This document shows, piece by piece, positions 34,786 to 47,092 of a stretch of DNA of 64,000 nt. Under the pieces are notes generated by a model. That model saw only the letters and a program-made list of their open reading frames with translations. It ran no database searches and was not told the DNA's origin. Every line of letters starts with the position of its first letter. Positions within the stretch are counted from its first letter, which is position 1. Origin of the DNA: Chamaecrista fasciculata (taxonomy: Eukaryota; Streptophyta; Magnoliopsida; Fabales; Fabaceae); contig QANZ01019712.1 of the NCBI GenBank assembly GCA_003254925.1, forward strand, positions 46,900 through 110,899, written 5' to 3'. The position numbers were made by a program, and so were the translations under genes.

Positions 34786-35596
34786 TACTTTATCATTAAT
34801 ATAAAATAAATTGTCATAATTATAATTATTAATAATTATAATTATTAAAGATTTTTATAGAAATAATAATGTGTCAACGTTATGTTAGGAATTTATTATT
34901 AAAGATTTCAATTTTACAAATTCTCACAAATTAACGTTGACACATAAAAATTCCTAATATAAATCAACATTTTGTAAAATTCCAAAGGTAAATCATCTTT
35001 TTGTAAATTGCTAATAAATATTGAATGAATCATATTTAAATATACCCAATTAAACTTTAAAACATTTGCACGGATCAAGGCATTAAGTTTTGTACATTTA
35101 AATATGTATAAATATTCAAATTAAATAGAAGTGACATTAATTTTTTTAATGTTGACACAAAAGAATTCTTAATATAAATTAATGTATAAAATAGAGGTTT
35201 TGCATTTAGGAGATGATATTAATATAAAAAAAACCACCGTAAATAACCTTCTATAAAAGCATTTAGGCCATTTATATATATTGTTTCTACATATAGAGGT
35301 TTTGCAGACAACAATTGTTAATTACAATCTTTTTTTGTCCAACTAAAAATGAATTTGAATGTGCAATAGAATTGGTAATGTTTGACATGATATATTGATG
35401 GCAGTTAATACTTGAAGAAAGATGATATTAGACGATTAAATCAAAAGCACATGTGATTTTCAACATATATGAACACAACCTAGACAAATAATTAAGATCG
35501 TGATTATAAGCGACCATTCCTAGTTAATGAATTTGTGTGAACCTCGCAAGTAATATCCATTTGTCTTTCCTTTTTTTTTTTTTTTTTTTTTTTTTT

Positions 35597-35631
35597 NNNN
35601 NNNNNNNNNNNNNNNNNNNNNNNNNNNNNNN
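35597..35631. other. Assembly gap (35 N) after a poly-T run
   Basis: A poly-T tract at 35572-35596 runs into 35 unknown bases. The true length is unknown. Confidence 0.95.
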
Positions 35632-35919
35632 TGGTAATACATGTCTCTTTCCTTTTTGTTTTTAACCTATAACCACTCACTTAAATAGTAAAAGCTTCAA
35701 ACAAAAGACAAATTGACAAAAAAAATTATTATAGTGTTATTATCATGCCATATCCCGTAAAGCTCTTAAAAAGGAAAAAAAATGGAGCCTAAGGCTTAAG
35801 GATTACAACGGTTCTACTTAAGGAAAAAATAAATATAATTCAAATTGGCTTATAGTTCATTTGAATTTTGGAGGATGAGGCCAACAATATAATCAGTATT
35901 AATCTTGGAAATATATGAT

Positions 35920-36063
35920 CTATGCGCTACTATCATCTTGATCTTCTTTGAATTCTACTTGACCTTTCATCACCTCACCAACAACTTTCTCTTTGCACTT
36001 GCTTTCCTTATCAGTCTTTTTCTTGTTGTTGAGAAGATCAAGTGCTGCAAGTACCTTCGGTTG
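35920..36063 (-). pseudogene. Possible captured gene tail inside the Helitron
   Basis: On the minus strand 47 codons read QPKVLAALDLLNNKKKTDK, continue Lys/Glu-rich, and end GQVEFKEDQDDSSA before TAG at 35920-35922. An acceptor-like 'gtacttgcag' lies just inside the 5' side. The charged, non-repetitive tail looks like a real protein C-terminus embedded in very AT-rich DNA. The family is not recognised; a captured host-gene fragment or a remnant of a Helitron-associated protein are both possible. Confidence 0.35.
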
Positions 36064-37075
36064 TTAATCAAAATTTTGTTTAATCATGAAAAAAAATGAA
36101 AGAAAAAGGGAGAACCCATATACGTGACAAATATGTACATATAGATACTAAGCATTAAAAGTGGGCGAAACAATTCTATTAGTAATTTAAACATACCTAG
36201 TATCCTCGATATCCAATGAAATTCTTCTATCCAAACCACCCTCATTAGCATGCAATTTCAATCATAGCAGAAATTCCACAAATTCGATCGATGGTAAAAT
36301 GTTTCTAATAGATTCAAATTGCTTCTCCATCTCTATCTTCACGATTATCCTGACGTAATGCGAAAACAAATATCACTTTGTATAGACATGTATCTCTTAA
36401 CAATAATGTTGGCAAATATATAGAGAATAATGTTTGCAGACAAAAACCAGATTAACAATTAATGAAATAGATTTATACCATTCAAATTCTATAAACGTGA
36501 TTGATAGTATTCATTATATTTAAGGAATAATTGATATTATTATTAATTAATAATTGACATTAGTTCGAATTTACCTTCCTGGCTCACATATCTTTATCTT
36601 GATTTTTCAATTAAACCTAAAATAACAACAAAACACTATGCCATATATTAAATTGATTGCTAACAATAACAAAATGAATTTAATGTGATTGCCAATCATG
36701 AAAAGAGGAAACCTAAAATTAAAATGAATTGGCAATCATGAATGAAAAACACAATCAATCACATTAAATTCGATATTTGACTGCAAAAATTATGAAAAGT
36801 CTAGTTGGCAAAATGAATCCAAGTGTTACACGCATTCTATATGACAATCATTTAGTGGTTACAATTATGCCATGCAGGAGCCATGTCAGATTATTCAATA
36901 GCCCCTATGCCACGTAGGAGCCATGTGGCAAGAAATTAGCTATGCTTCTCCTTATTATATCTTAGAGAATAGATATTACATTTTCATTAATTTCTTTCTT
37001 TTGGTAAACAACTAAATGTTTGTTTCAATGAAAAAAAAAATTTGTACCTTATCCATATACATAAATATATGTAAA

Positions 37076-37905
37076 GGTCAAAATTTTATGTTGGTCCCAA
37101 ATATTTACAAATTTTGTTTTGGTTTCTAATATTTTTTTATTTCATTTTGGTCCTTTATAAGTTCCATGATTGGTCCTTAACTACTAAATATGATTATATC
37201 TATCTCATTTCAAGTTTGAATGTAACGAAATTGGAGTTGCGAGTTACTATTGCTGAATTCTTTCTTTTCTCAATTGAAGTTATCAACAAACGATGTGCAA
37301 ATCAAACATGAACTCGCAACTTGGATCAAAAGTGTACTCCGCTCGTTTCATGAAGTTGGTCATATCTCTTATGTTTTAAATATGAATGAGAAGTAAGCAG
37401 AGCTACAGGCTACTATTGATGAATTCTTTCGATTGACAAATGAGATCGAATAGTACTCCGAAAGTGGGTTTGGGTGAAACAAAAATACTAACTTTAGTAG
37501 TACTATATCTTATTTGTTTATAGTTCCAAATCCCAATTAGGTAGATGAAGAACTCGTAAAGAGTATCCCGTAGCTCTGATTTCATTACATTCAGACTTAA
37601 AACGAGAGATATATGACTAACTTTATAAAACAAATGACTTACTTTTGGACCCTATTTTAGTCTTGAGTTGTCACAGCTCCAATTGAATAAAGAAAGAATT
37701 CGTCACGAATAACTTGTAGCTTTGGTTTCTTTGTATTCAGACTTAAAATGCAATATATATATATAAACCATATTTTGTAGTTAAGAACCAAAACAAATGT
37801 TTTGAGAAAAATTTAAGGACCAAAGAAGAATAAGAAAAACTAAGGACCAAAATAAAGTTTAGAGTAAATATTAAGGACCAAAGTGAGATTTTTGCCAATA
37901 TAAAA
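37076..37905. mobile_element. Large foldback element with internal 150-bp repeat units
   Basis: The left end ggtcaaaattttatgttggt mirrors the right end caaagtgagatttttgcc. The interior holds four copies of a unit of about 150 bp, two forward (about 37190-37330 and 37340-37480) and two inverted (about 37530-37660 and 37670-37790). Each carries a motif such as 'tcatttcaagtttgaatgta' or its complement. The same architecture occurs at 54133-55002, and two units occur in 5972-6514. Short open frames across the units encode similar peptides (SSLNVTKLELRVTIAEFF), but a gene is not established. Confidence 0.65.
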
Positions 37906-38087
37906 ATATGAACCTAACTGCAAGTCCAATGAACAAAACCTACCGGTCATAGCTATTTATTTATTATTTTCATATACTTATTTAATCGAGGAGAAAAAGT
38001 AAAAAATAAATAAATAAATAAATCCTGAGAAAGATCATCAAAAACCCTTCTTCGGTTTTAGCTCCATACAGCTCTCGATCCACCGAT

Positions 38088-41000
38088 ATGGCTATGAATG
38101 GTGCTTCTCCGGTAAGTCATCTAAATATTTGTGTGGGTGCATTCATTCGCGTGTTTTTGAGGTGTTCGTAATATGCTACCCGATTTGCAATGTTATAGAG
38201 AACTGCTGTGGATACTGAAAATAGCTTGGAGAAGATCAAGCGACAGTTAGCTTCGGGTTCTGGTAGAAATTTGCTTCAGGGGCCACTTCTCAAGCGATCT
38301 GAAACAGTAATTTGATTCTCCATATACATAACTTTGTGTATTTCTGCGTATATGTTGTTGTTGAGTTTTATTATCAAATGGGTATTGTTTTTTTTTTTTG
38401 GCTCTGAGAATTTTGTTAGTTTCATCAGTATAGCTCTTTTTTTTTTTTTTNTTTTTTTTTTTTTTTTCATTCTGGTTTGTTTGTATTTTGAGTTATGCTG
38501 TTTTCCTCACAAGAATGTCTTGATGTGTTTTTGTTAGCTACCTCATGAATGTGATTCTTGTGTTTACAGCTAAGAAAATGGAACGAGCGTTGGGTGATCT
38601 TGGATCCTACAACGGGGAGGATGGAGTATAAGTAGGTGTATATATATATATATATCCTTATGAGTTCATTTCATATTGGGGAAACACTTGGGTTACTAAT
38701 CTTCTTTGTTTTTCTTCTTTGTGTAGGACAAGGAGAAATGAACCAACTGTAAAAGGGACCTTAATATTTGATGCAAATAGCACCATTACTGTATCTCCTG
38801 TGAATTTTCAGTAAGAATGATGTTTCTAAATGACATAAACCTGCTTTAAATAATCTCCAGTTTCTGTCTTCTGAAGAAAATTGAAGCTCATTTTATGTGC
38901 TCATTGAAATTGAATTCCAATCTCTCGGTATGTTTCAGTGGACTGCCAAAGTATGATGGATGCTGTATCTGTATCCTAGTTGTCTTTTATTTTTATTTTT
39001 TTGTTTTCTTCCTCTCTCTCTTATACACTTTAGTAATTTGGATCATCACTTGACAAGAGTAAGAATGAAGATCAGTCGATTTGCATTTATCTTTAACTAT
39101 CTACTTTAGATATTGGAACGCCACAGAAAAGAGATTACTTCCTTTGTGCAGAGACTCCTGGTGCAGCTAGAGCATGGGTGTCAACTTTACAGTAAGCTTT
39201 CTTTCTAGGCCCATCCACTTTCTGTTCTCTTTTTGGGCCACAAGCTATTTAATGATATAAATTATATATAAGTAACATAATTTTGTGTAATTTGTTGCAA
39301 TCCATGGTAAACTTATTTCGTCTTTGGTATTTTCGTTGCTTTAAGAATGTTTGAGGATGTTTTATTCGGTAATATTGTACAGCTATCACTTTAACTTTGA
39401 ATTAATTATTTCAATATAGATTGAGTAGATTAAGTTTATAATTTGTGTAATTGTTGTTTGCGAGATTGGTAAAAATCATTTGATTACTGGGTCTAGTTCC
39501 AAAGTTAGTTTGGTGACTCATACTTGTGGTGATAATGCCCCATCTCTATTATAGAATGCATAATTTTTCCTTAAGTGTGATTAGATTTTAAATGAGTGCA
39601 ACTAAATTCTTCTAAATTTGCTGTTTCATTCACTACTTAGGAGTTGATAGTTTAAAGTAAGGAGTGACTCTTTCGTATTCTGTTTGTTATTTAAATACAC
39701 TTGAAAGTTTTGAAGCTTATGAGTCAACAACAATTTAAGACCCTTACAATATATTAATCAAAAAGGGGTTCTTGTGCCAGAAGAGACTTAATTCTTATCA
39801 AACATTTAAAGGATTTTTCGTTTTCACTTTTTGTTTGAAAACCAGTGTTGACTCTGCCTCCTACTCCCCCCACCCTCCCCCAAGGCTTCTTTTTAAGTCT
39901 ACTTTGTATGACTAATTGATCGAAAAGCTTTCCTGGGTTCCTTAATTTATACTGAATTTATCATCACCTAGTTGTTGCAAGGTGGTTTATTTTCTTCTTT
40001 ATCCAGTCCAGCCACACTAAAATTAAGAAGATAGTGGTTTAATGAAATGTTTCTGAGCAATTATATTGTAGACAGAGCCAACAATCTGATGATTCAATAG
40101 AGACCAATAGAAACTGATGGTTAAGTGTAAATATGACAATGAGAAAAATAATACCTTGGGATAAAACTTCATTCTGTGGTTAAATTCATTGTTCTTATCT
40201 TATTTTGCTATAACTAATTAACTTGTATATCTTCTTATGTAACATTTTGTGGTTATACTTTAGTCTGATCTATTTCACCTTTGGACTATCAGTGCAACTC
40301 AGTTGGTTCTGAAAGCCCATAAGGAGGCTGTGAACTCCTTAAGTGGCAATGGCTCTGCAAAATTAGGAACTGTTGCAACAGTTGTAGCTGCAGCCAATTC
40401 AACAGCCTTGGAGTGTTCTAAAGAAATTGTAGCAGCAATGCAAATTTCTCTGCGAAATGCTCTGGGAGTGATGACAAACAAGACTCTTGATGGTCCTATG
40501 GATGATTTAACAATTATGAGGGTACAGTCTAGTCCTGTTTATATATTTCTGTCACCGTATGTTCTGGGTTTACTGTGTAACAAATCTTTGGTCACATGCT
40601 CAAATGCACTTTTTGGAACAGAGCAATTTACTCACTTCGGTCTCTCCTTCCTTGTGGCCCTTTTTTTTTTTTGTCTTTTTAATAGTTTGGTATTTGCAAT
40701 GATTTTTGTGGAGACTTCACACTTTTGACCTTCTATCCTTCTTTTTCCTGTTAGGTGTTTGGTCCTTTCAAGCTCTTCCATATTCATAGGCCCTTATCTT
40801 TGGAATGAAATTTTTACTTTATCCCTGATTGGGAGTTTAGGAGAAGGGAGGAGGATTACATTACATGACAATAATCGTAGAAAGAATCTCAATAATGAAG
40901 AGAAAATAATGGATATTTTTTGCATTTACATTCTATAGCTAGGATCTCTAATAGTAATAATTACTATTTCTTATTTTTTTTTTCCTATTTCATCTTTTTA

Positions 41001-43370
41001 ATTTCTATTAGATGAAATAATGATAATCTTATAATTGGAGAATATACATTAGGTACTAAGGTGCGATTAATACAATTATTATACTCGTTACTTGATTCAT
41101 GAGGGCCTGTTTGTTTTGATGGAGTGGGGTCGGAAAAACATAAGCCTTTGTTTTCATGATTTTAAAGTAATGGACTGGATGGGCCGGGAAGAGTTTTCAA
41201 AATTTTCCTTTCCCACCGCACTCCTCCAATTCCCAACCTCTTCATTCTTTCTGCCTTAATGGTTTACAATAATGATAATCTTATAATTGTAGAATATACC
41301 TTAGTTACTAAGGTAGTAAGGTGCTATTAAAACAATTATTAATTGATTATACTTGTTACTTGATTCATGAGGGCCTGTTTGTTTTATGGAGTGAGGTGCC
41401 AAAAACATAAGCCTTTGTTTGTATGATTTCAAAGTTATGGACAGGATGGACCAGGAAAAGTCTTCAAAGTTTTCCTTTCCCACTGCACACCTCCAATTTC
41501 CAACCTCTTCATTCTCTCTGCCTTTATGGTTTCCGATAGCATTACATTTGGTTCTTATGGCTCTACTTGTTCTGTAGGAAACACTACGAGTTAAGGATGA
41601 AGAGCTACAGAATTTGGCTCGAGACCTTCGTGCCCGGGATTCAACTATAAAAGACATTGCAGAGAAACTATCTGAGACTGCTGAAGCTGCTGAGTCAGCA
41701 GCATCTGCTGCTTATGTAGTGGATGAGCAACGGAGAATTGCCTGTGCTGAAATTGAGCGTTTGAAAAAGGATTCAGAGAAGCAGCTGGAGTTATCGGCAC
41801 AGAAGGTATTTCACTAATCACTATGCTGGTGCATGTTAAAATTTCTGATTTTTTGGATGATAGAAACATGATTTTTACTTCAGTAAAATACTTGCAGTGT
41901 TTTTGTCTCGTGTGTTCAACTTTGTCTTCAATTCTTTTTGCAGCAAAAAGAGTCTGAAGAAAAGATTATGGCCTTGAGCAAAGAAAGAGAGCAATTAATC
42001 AAAGAGAGAGATGCTGCTATTCAGGAAGCAAATATGTGGCGTTCTGAGCTGGCAAAAGCTAGGGAGCATGATGTGATATTAGAAGCTGCCGTTGTTAGAG
42101 CAGAAGAGAAGGTTAGGGTTGCAGAGTCAAATGCTGAGGCTAGGATAAAGGAAGCTTCACAGAGAGAATCAGCGGCCATAAAAGAGAAGCAGGAGCTTCT
42201 TGCATATGTGAACATGTTGAAAGCACAACTTCAAAGGTTCAGTAACTTCATCTTCTTTGGTCCCTGCATTGTTTTTTCATCAAGCTTTTGGAGTGAGAGG
42301 GAGTTTATAATGCAAACTTGAACATAAACATCATACACTAATTACTACAGTGAGTGAAACAAGGAATTGAAAGTGAACTTGGACCAATTTAGGAGAAATT
42401 GGGTAACACCACTTTTTGTGGTATCTTAATTCTATAAAACCATAGGAACTCTCGTCCTTGAACTTTTAGCTTTCTTGAATTTTATAAAATATAAAGGAGT
42501 AAACATACAAGTTGCTCCATGGAAGATACGAGTTGACAACATAGTCCCTTAAAGTTAAGTGTACTCACTTTGGTCTTTGAAATTCGTGGAACCAATATAC
42601 TTCAGTCCTTTTGTTCATAAAAATTAGTCCCTATAATATGGTCTTAATGGACTAAATTATATTGACTCCGACTTTAAAAATCTTAAATTGTATAAATTAG
42701 ACTTTCAGGGATTGAATTGTCGATTTGCTTATCTTTCAAGGACCAACCTGTATATTTACTCGATATTAAATTATGAATTATATCCTTTAAATAGAAGCTT
42801 TTATTTTTCATACCAAATATGAGAATTTTAAATACATGATATCTTATATTTAGTTATCCAAATATAATAGCTGATTGTGTTTTCTACAAAAGGGGTCCAT
42901 CTAGTTGCATCCTGGGTATGAGTGTCACCTTGGAAATGCAAAATTTTCATGAAATTAAATCGAACTGTGGTAACTGTAACTAAGATGACTAAGAAAAAGT
43001 TTACTTACCAGATCTTTTTCATTTTGACAGACAGCACATTGATACAACTCAAGTTTTTGAGAAGACCGAGTCTTGCTCAGATACAAAGCATGTTGACCGG
43101 ACAGATGAGAATGTGGATAAAGCATGCTTAAGTGTTTCTAGAGCAATCCCTGTCCCTGCAGAGAGTGTAGTCCACATGACAACAGATCAGGTACATGTCC
43201 TTCCTGTTGGAGACAATGAATGGAGCGATATTCAGGCGACTGAAGCAAGGGTAGCCGATGTTAGGGAAGTAGCACCAGAAACCGAAGGAAACAGCTTGGA
43301 TATTTCAGTGGTTAGCCAACCTTGCACTGATCACCATGAACAATCGGCAAACTCGTTTCATCAGCCCTGA
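38088..43370 (+). CDS. SWAP70: SWAP70-like PH-domain and coiled-coil protein, 10 exons, complete
   Basis: Plant SWAP70 proteins bind phosphoinositides through a PH domain and, in rice, act as exchange factors for Rac/ROP GTPases in immunity. Exons: 38088-38111, 38199-38306, 38570-38631, 38727-38810, 38939-38970, 39110-39191, 40293-40521, 41578-41805, 41944-42236 and 43031-43370. All are GT-AG and in phase, giving 493 aa (about 504 in Arabidopsis). The PH domain spans about residues 33-131 (LQGPLLKRSETLRKWNERW, then DYFLCAETPGAARAWV). Residues 132-207 form a conserved Ala-rich segment. Residues 207-380 form a long coiled coil rich in Glu, Lys and Ala, and 381-493 a variable tail. Intron 7 holds a recent tandem duplication and intron 9 an inverted-repeat element. 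A single N lies in poly-T in intron 2. The PH domain is split over five exons, one of only 32 nt. Confidence 0.95.
41016..41540 (+). repeat. Tandem duplication of about 252 bp in SWAP70 intron 7
   Basis: Copy 1 (41016-41267) and copy 2 (from 41268) both run through 'aataatgataatcttataat', 'acttgattcatgagggcctg', 'aaaaacataagcctttgttt' and 'ttcctttcccac'. Copy 2 has a few small insertions ('gtagtaag', 'ttaattga') and many substitutions, so the duplication is not very young. It ends about 35 bp before exon 8. Confidence 0.85.
42497..42770. repeat. Inverted-repeat element in SWAP70 intron 9
   Basis: The left 'gagtaaacatacaagttgct' is mirrored by 'caacctgtatatttactcga' on the right. Inner blocks 'acttcagtccttttgttcat' and 'ggactaaattatattgactc' continue the symmetry. 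It belongs to the family in polygalacturonase intron 1. Confidence 0.55.
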
Positions 43371-45111
43371 TGTTGTCCATAAATCTGCAGAAATATAGAA
43401 AATTTCTCCAGCAGGGGAATGTAATTATACCGTTTTCGTTGGCTGAGAATGTAAAGTAAACCATCTTGTTTTTCGTTTTCTCCTCCTGAAGAAGGTCACC
43501 TTTCAATGAATCAATACAAGGTACGCGTCAAGCTCATTTATTGTAAACTTTCCAGATGTAACATATGATCCAGCTCAGTGCAACTTAATTCCTTAAACTG
43601 GAGTGCAAATTTATTGAGCTACCATGAGGATCAATAAAAGTTGGTCTAGCCCATGCATCCATCTAAAATGTTCAGGATCAATAAAAACATGGCCTATTTT
43701 TAATTAGGGTTTTTGGTCTTGCTGCTGGGGAAGGGTTTTCTTTTTAAGTTTTTTCTTTCTTACTAAACTTAAGAGAAATCTAAACCATCTCCTTTATTTA
43801 GCTTAATCCTAATGATAGGACTAGGAGGGGACTATCTTTGAAATGATGGATGAAAAATGACAATGAACTTCTTTATTTTGTTTTGATATTTGTTATGTTG
43901 AGTTTGAAACAAATGCAACGTTCGTTCATGTATATTTGCATATAGTTTATTTTTTGAAAAAAAAAAAATTCATGTTTCACAATTTATCTATATATGCTTA
44001 TTTTTATTGTTTATCTTGCTTTGATATTTCATATGGAAACTTTGAAAGCAAATGTATCATATATTTAGGAATATTTGGTTATCATTTTTATTTTATAGTG
44101 TTATTTTTTTAATACTTGATTTAAATTATGTACTTCATGTTCGTTTTATGAAAATTGGAAAAATGTTATCTTGGTACCTATACTCAAATGCAATGCAATG
44201 GGTTTGGCAGGTTGGTTGGTGGTAAGGTATAGTTGATTTTTTAAAAAAAAAAAAATAAAAAACTCAATAATTTTTTTGACAGTATCCTAAAGTTTGAAGG
44301 TCTGTTTTTTGGTCACATTTAAAAATTTATGGAGAGCTTTTTGCATAATAAATAAAATTTAAGGGGTTTTTGTCTTTTAGCCACTTTTGTATTTGGATTA
44401 GCCTTTTGTTTAGGAAAAAAAGATGGATTTTTCTCCCCATATATTTGACACTCATACATATTCACATTAGTAAAAGAAATTCAAATCTTGAAGGGATAGA
44501 TTATGGAGAGCTTGAGCCCTAATTCTCCAACTTTTTCTATCACTTTCATTAATTTTTTTGTTAGATATTGTTTTCTTTATTAATTTTATTGGAAAACATG
44601 AATATGTGAGACAGTTCGAGTTCTCCCTACCATTATCAATCTTAAAAGCTAATAAGTAACACTAGAATTAACCTAACATGGTAATCAATCGGAGAATTGT
44701 AAACAAAGCCCTCAACATCCTCCATAGCTTCAATCATTGTAGGCAATTTCTCAATCAAGATTCATAATAATTAAGATATATATATATATATATATAAATA
44801 TAATGTGTAACATAATTATGTTATGATCTATGATGCGTTTCCTTTATTTGGATTTGTGTGAGACGTATTTATGTTTCTCCTTCTTGGATCTCCAAACTGG
44901 AAACAAGTTCAAGAAAAAAGGTAAAGCACAACTATATATTTTTACCTTGACACTATAATGAATGTTACATGACTTCATAAATCTCACATTAGATAGTTTA
45001 TAATATATAATAAAGTATATAATAGAGTTATTATTATTCCTAAAAAGACTATCTCTAATATTATTACTTAGTATATATTATTCAAGTGTTAATTAAATTA
45101 AATTAAAGCTA
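43371..45111. other. 3' flank of SWAP70 and AT-rich intergenic DNA
   Basis: The first 250 bp probably contain the 3' untranslated region ('tcaataaaagttgg' at about 43630). The remainder is AT-rich with poly-A and TA runs (about 44778-44797). No gene or clear element was recognised. Confidence 0.45.
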
Positions 45112-45466
45112 AAGTGTACATTTGGTCCCATAACTTTTCTTTAGGTCTCAATTTGGTTCTATAACTTTTTTTGTTGCACTTTTGGTCTCATATCTTTGGA
45201 TGAGGTTGCATAATTGGTCATATATCTTTTGGTCTGGTTGTAAAATTGGTCTCATATCTTTACAAAAAGTTTCACCGTTCATCCTATAATTTTTTGCAAA
45301 GATATGAGATCAAATCTGCATAAAAAAAAATATATGGGACCATATGAGAGCAATTCTTCCCTTGACCAAAAGATATAAGACCAAAAGTACAACAAAAAGA
45401 GATACAAGATTGAATTAAGACCTAAGTTAAAGGTAAAGGACCATAAATACACTTTGGCTTAAACTA
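45112..45466. mobile_element. Foldback MITE of the 20757 family
   Basis: The left 'gctaaagtgtacatttggtc' mirrors the right 'accataaatacactttggct'. The units 'ataactttttttgttgcact' and 'ggtctcatatctttacaaaa' repeat in both arms. It is non-coding. Confidence 0.6.
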
Positions 45467-45484
45467 AATAACTAAGACAATTAC

Positions 45485-46790
45485 TTAATTGAATACCTTT
45501 GAGGCAAGAGGATGTTTGAGAGTAAAAAATGTTTAGGAGACTCAATCTTCCACCTAAGGAGAGGAAGGATTTAAGAGATGAAAATCTCCCCTCGAGAAGG
45601 AAAAATCTCCAAGGCATCTAAGAGACTAACGCCTTCTCTTGAGGAGTAGAGGGCATCCAAGAGATGGAAGCCTCATTTAGGGGTAAACAAAACCCGGTTT
45701 GGCCTGTCACTTCGGATCAGGTCTTGGGTCGGGTCCCGGGTCTAGCTCTTATTGGATCGGCTCGGGGTATACTCATTATTTAATTTTTTTTTTATTGTAT
45801 ATATTTATATTTTATTTTACAAAATATTCTTTTTTATTGTAGAAAATATACATATATTATTATTTTTGTTAATTGTATTTTAAAGAAAATACATAAAACA
45901 TATACTTAATCTCAATTACATCAATATTTTTTTTAACAAATAAATCAAATTAAATGTCTTTTAATAATAAAATCATCACTAAAGTGATTCAAAATTAATT
46001 TTTTGATTAATATATACAAGTTAAAAATCATATAAAATGCATAAATGACTTAAGTAAATAAATATAAAAGTTTTGATAAAAAAAATTGGCCTGGTGTCAT
46101 GGCCCCGCCTGGCTCGTGTGCAACCCTAGACCCTCATCTTAAAGAGTAGAAGGCGTTTAAGAAATGGAAGTCTCCTTTTAAGGAGTAGAAGACACCTAAG
46201 AGGGAGGAAGTCTTCTTAAGAGAAGGTAGCATCCACTTGATTAGTGAAAGGTGTTTACGAGAAGTTACTCCACCTTAGAGATGCAAAGAATGTATAAGAG
46301 AAAGACACTTTTCACATAAAAAATGGTAACTACCTAAACGAGAGATACTTTTCACATAAAATGTGGTATCTACCTAAGAGGGAGACACTTTACCTTAAGG
46401 TGGCATCTACCTAATAAGAAGACAACTTCCACCTAAGAGGTAGCTCCCATCTAAGAGGAAAGTATGTAGCCACTACCTAGAAAGTGGTATCTAAGAGAGA
46501 AAGAGCATATCCCTTGGACAATAAATTAAGACATCCCTGCCGAACAAAGAGTTTTATGGTGTTTAGAGAATTCTTCCCTTGGCCAGTAAACTAAAATGCC
46601 TCACTCCCTTCATAAAGGAGAGTACAAAGTAAGTCGTCCCCACAATCTTAGTCAATACATTGTTGATATGGGATTGAGATATCTCAAGGCCTCTATAACT
46701 TTGCAAGAAAGTAACACTTACAAAGTAGCCTTGACATAGACCACGTACCACCCACATATTTTTTACTTAGACAAGGTTGAGATTGTTGTG
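45485..46790. repeat. Degenerate tandem-repeat region, possibly part of an old LTR element
   Basis: Many degenerate copies of units such as 'aagagatggaagtctcc', 'aggagtagaaggc', 'gtggtatctacctaagaggg' follow one another, with a period of roughly 35-45 bp. A hAT-like element (45678-46128) interrupts them. Beyond 46500 the sequence is less repetitive. Further right, past 46790, a TATA-like box near 47970 ('ctctataaatacc') and the overall look suggest an old LTR, but no terminal repeats or primer site were found. No gene was found. Confidence 0.4.
45678..46128. mobile_element. hAT-like MITE inserted in the tandem-repeat region
   Basis: Starts TAGGGGTAAACAAAACC and ends GTGTGCAACCCTA (9 of the first 12 terminal bases match). 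GC-rich subterminal 'gtcgggtcccgggtctagct' and 'ggccccgcctggctcgtgtg' flank an AT-rich middle. The sequence cctcat occurs on both sides (45672-45677 and 46132-46137). The surrounding repeat shows what was interrupted, so a slightly rearranged target duplication is likely. It is related to 29750-30031. Confidence 0.62.
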
Positions 46791-47092
46791 GAGGAAAGAA
46801 GACTTTTCCTCCCTCCTCTTTGAAGTAGGATTAAAATAAAGGATCCTTCGTATTTAGTCACGATAATTTAAAATAAGATAAAGACTTAGTCTTTAATAAA
46901 TAAAGTAATATTCTATTGAGCTCAAACTCTCTCTCCACTTCTTGCATTTTATGCCTCATGTTCACTTTTATGCCTCATGTTCACTCACTTTACCACTTCC
47001 TGCATTTCTTGCATCACACTCCACATCCCTTCAATACGAGTGAGAGTTATCAAAGTCTGAAAAGTTTTACTTCTATAAGTAATACTAATAAC

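Larger units (their letters stand above)
30569..36973 (-). mobile_element. Probable non-autonomous Helitron, about 6.4 kb, minus strand
   Basis: The 3' end lies at 30569: on the minus strand an 8-bp hairpin (ACCCGTGC-ATC-GCACGGGT, 30579-30597) is followed by 6 nt, then CTAG and a flanking T, as in plant Helitrons. The 5' end is placed at 36973, where the minus strand reads TCTATTCTCTAAGATATAAT after a flanking A, with typical subterminal 'aaggagaagc'. A-T insertion context is satisfied at both ends. No Rep/helicase is present. The interior is extremely AT-rich and contains nested elements (30880-31115, 31198-31565, 32810-33472), an N gap and a possible gene fragment (35920-36063). Pairing of the two ends is inferred and could be wrong. 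Confidence 0.55.

Noticed and set aside
43181-43200. Possible extra intron in the last SWAP70 exon (donor-like 'cag-gtacat' at about 43190)
   Set aside because: The frame stays open across it to a stop at 43370 and no acceptor improves the protein, so a single last exon is simpler.
46563-46757. 64-codon minus-strand frame (MWVVRGLCQGYF...)
   Set aside because: No family resemblance, located in degenerate repeat DNA, no neighbouring exon.
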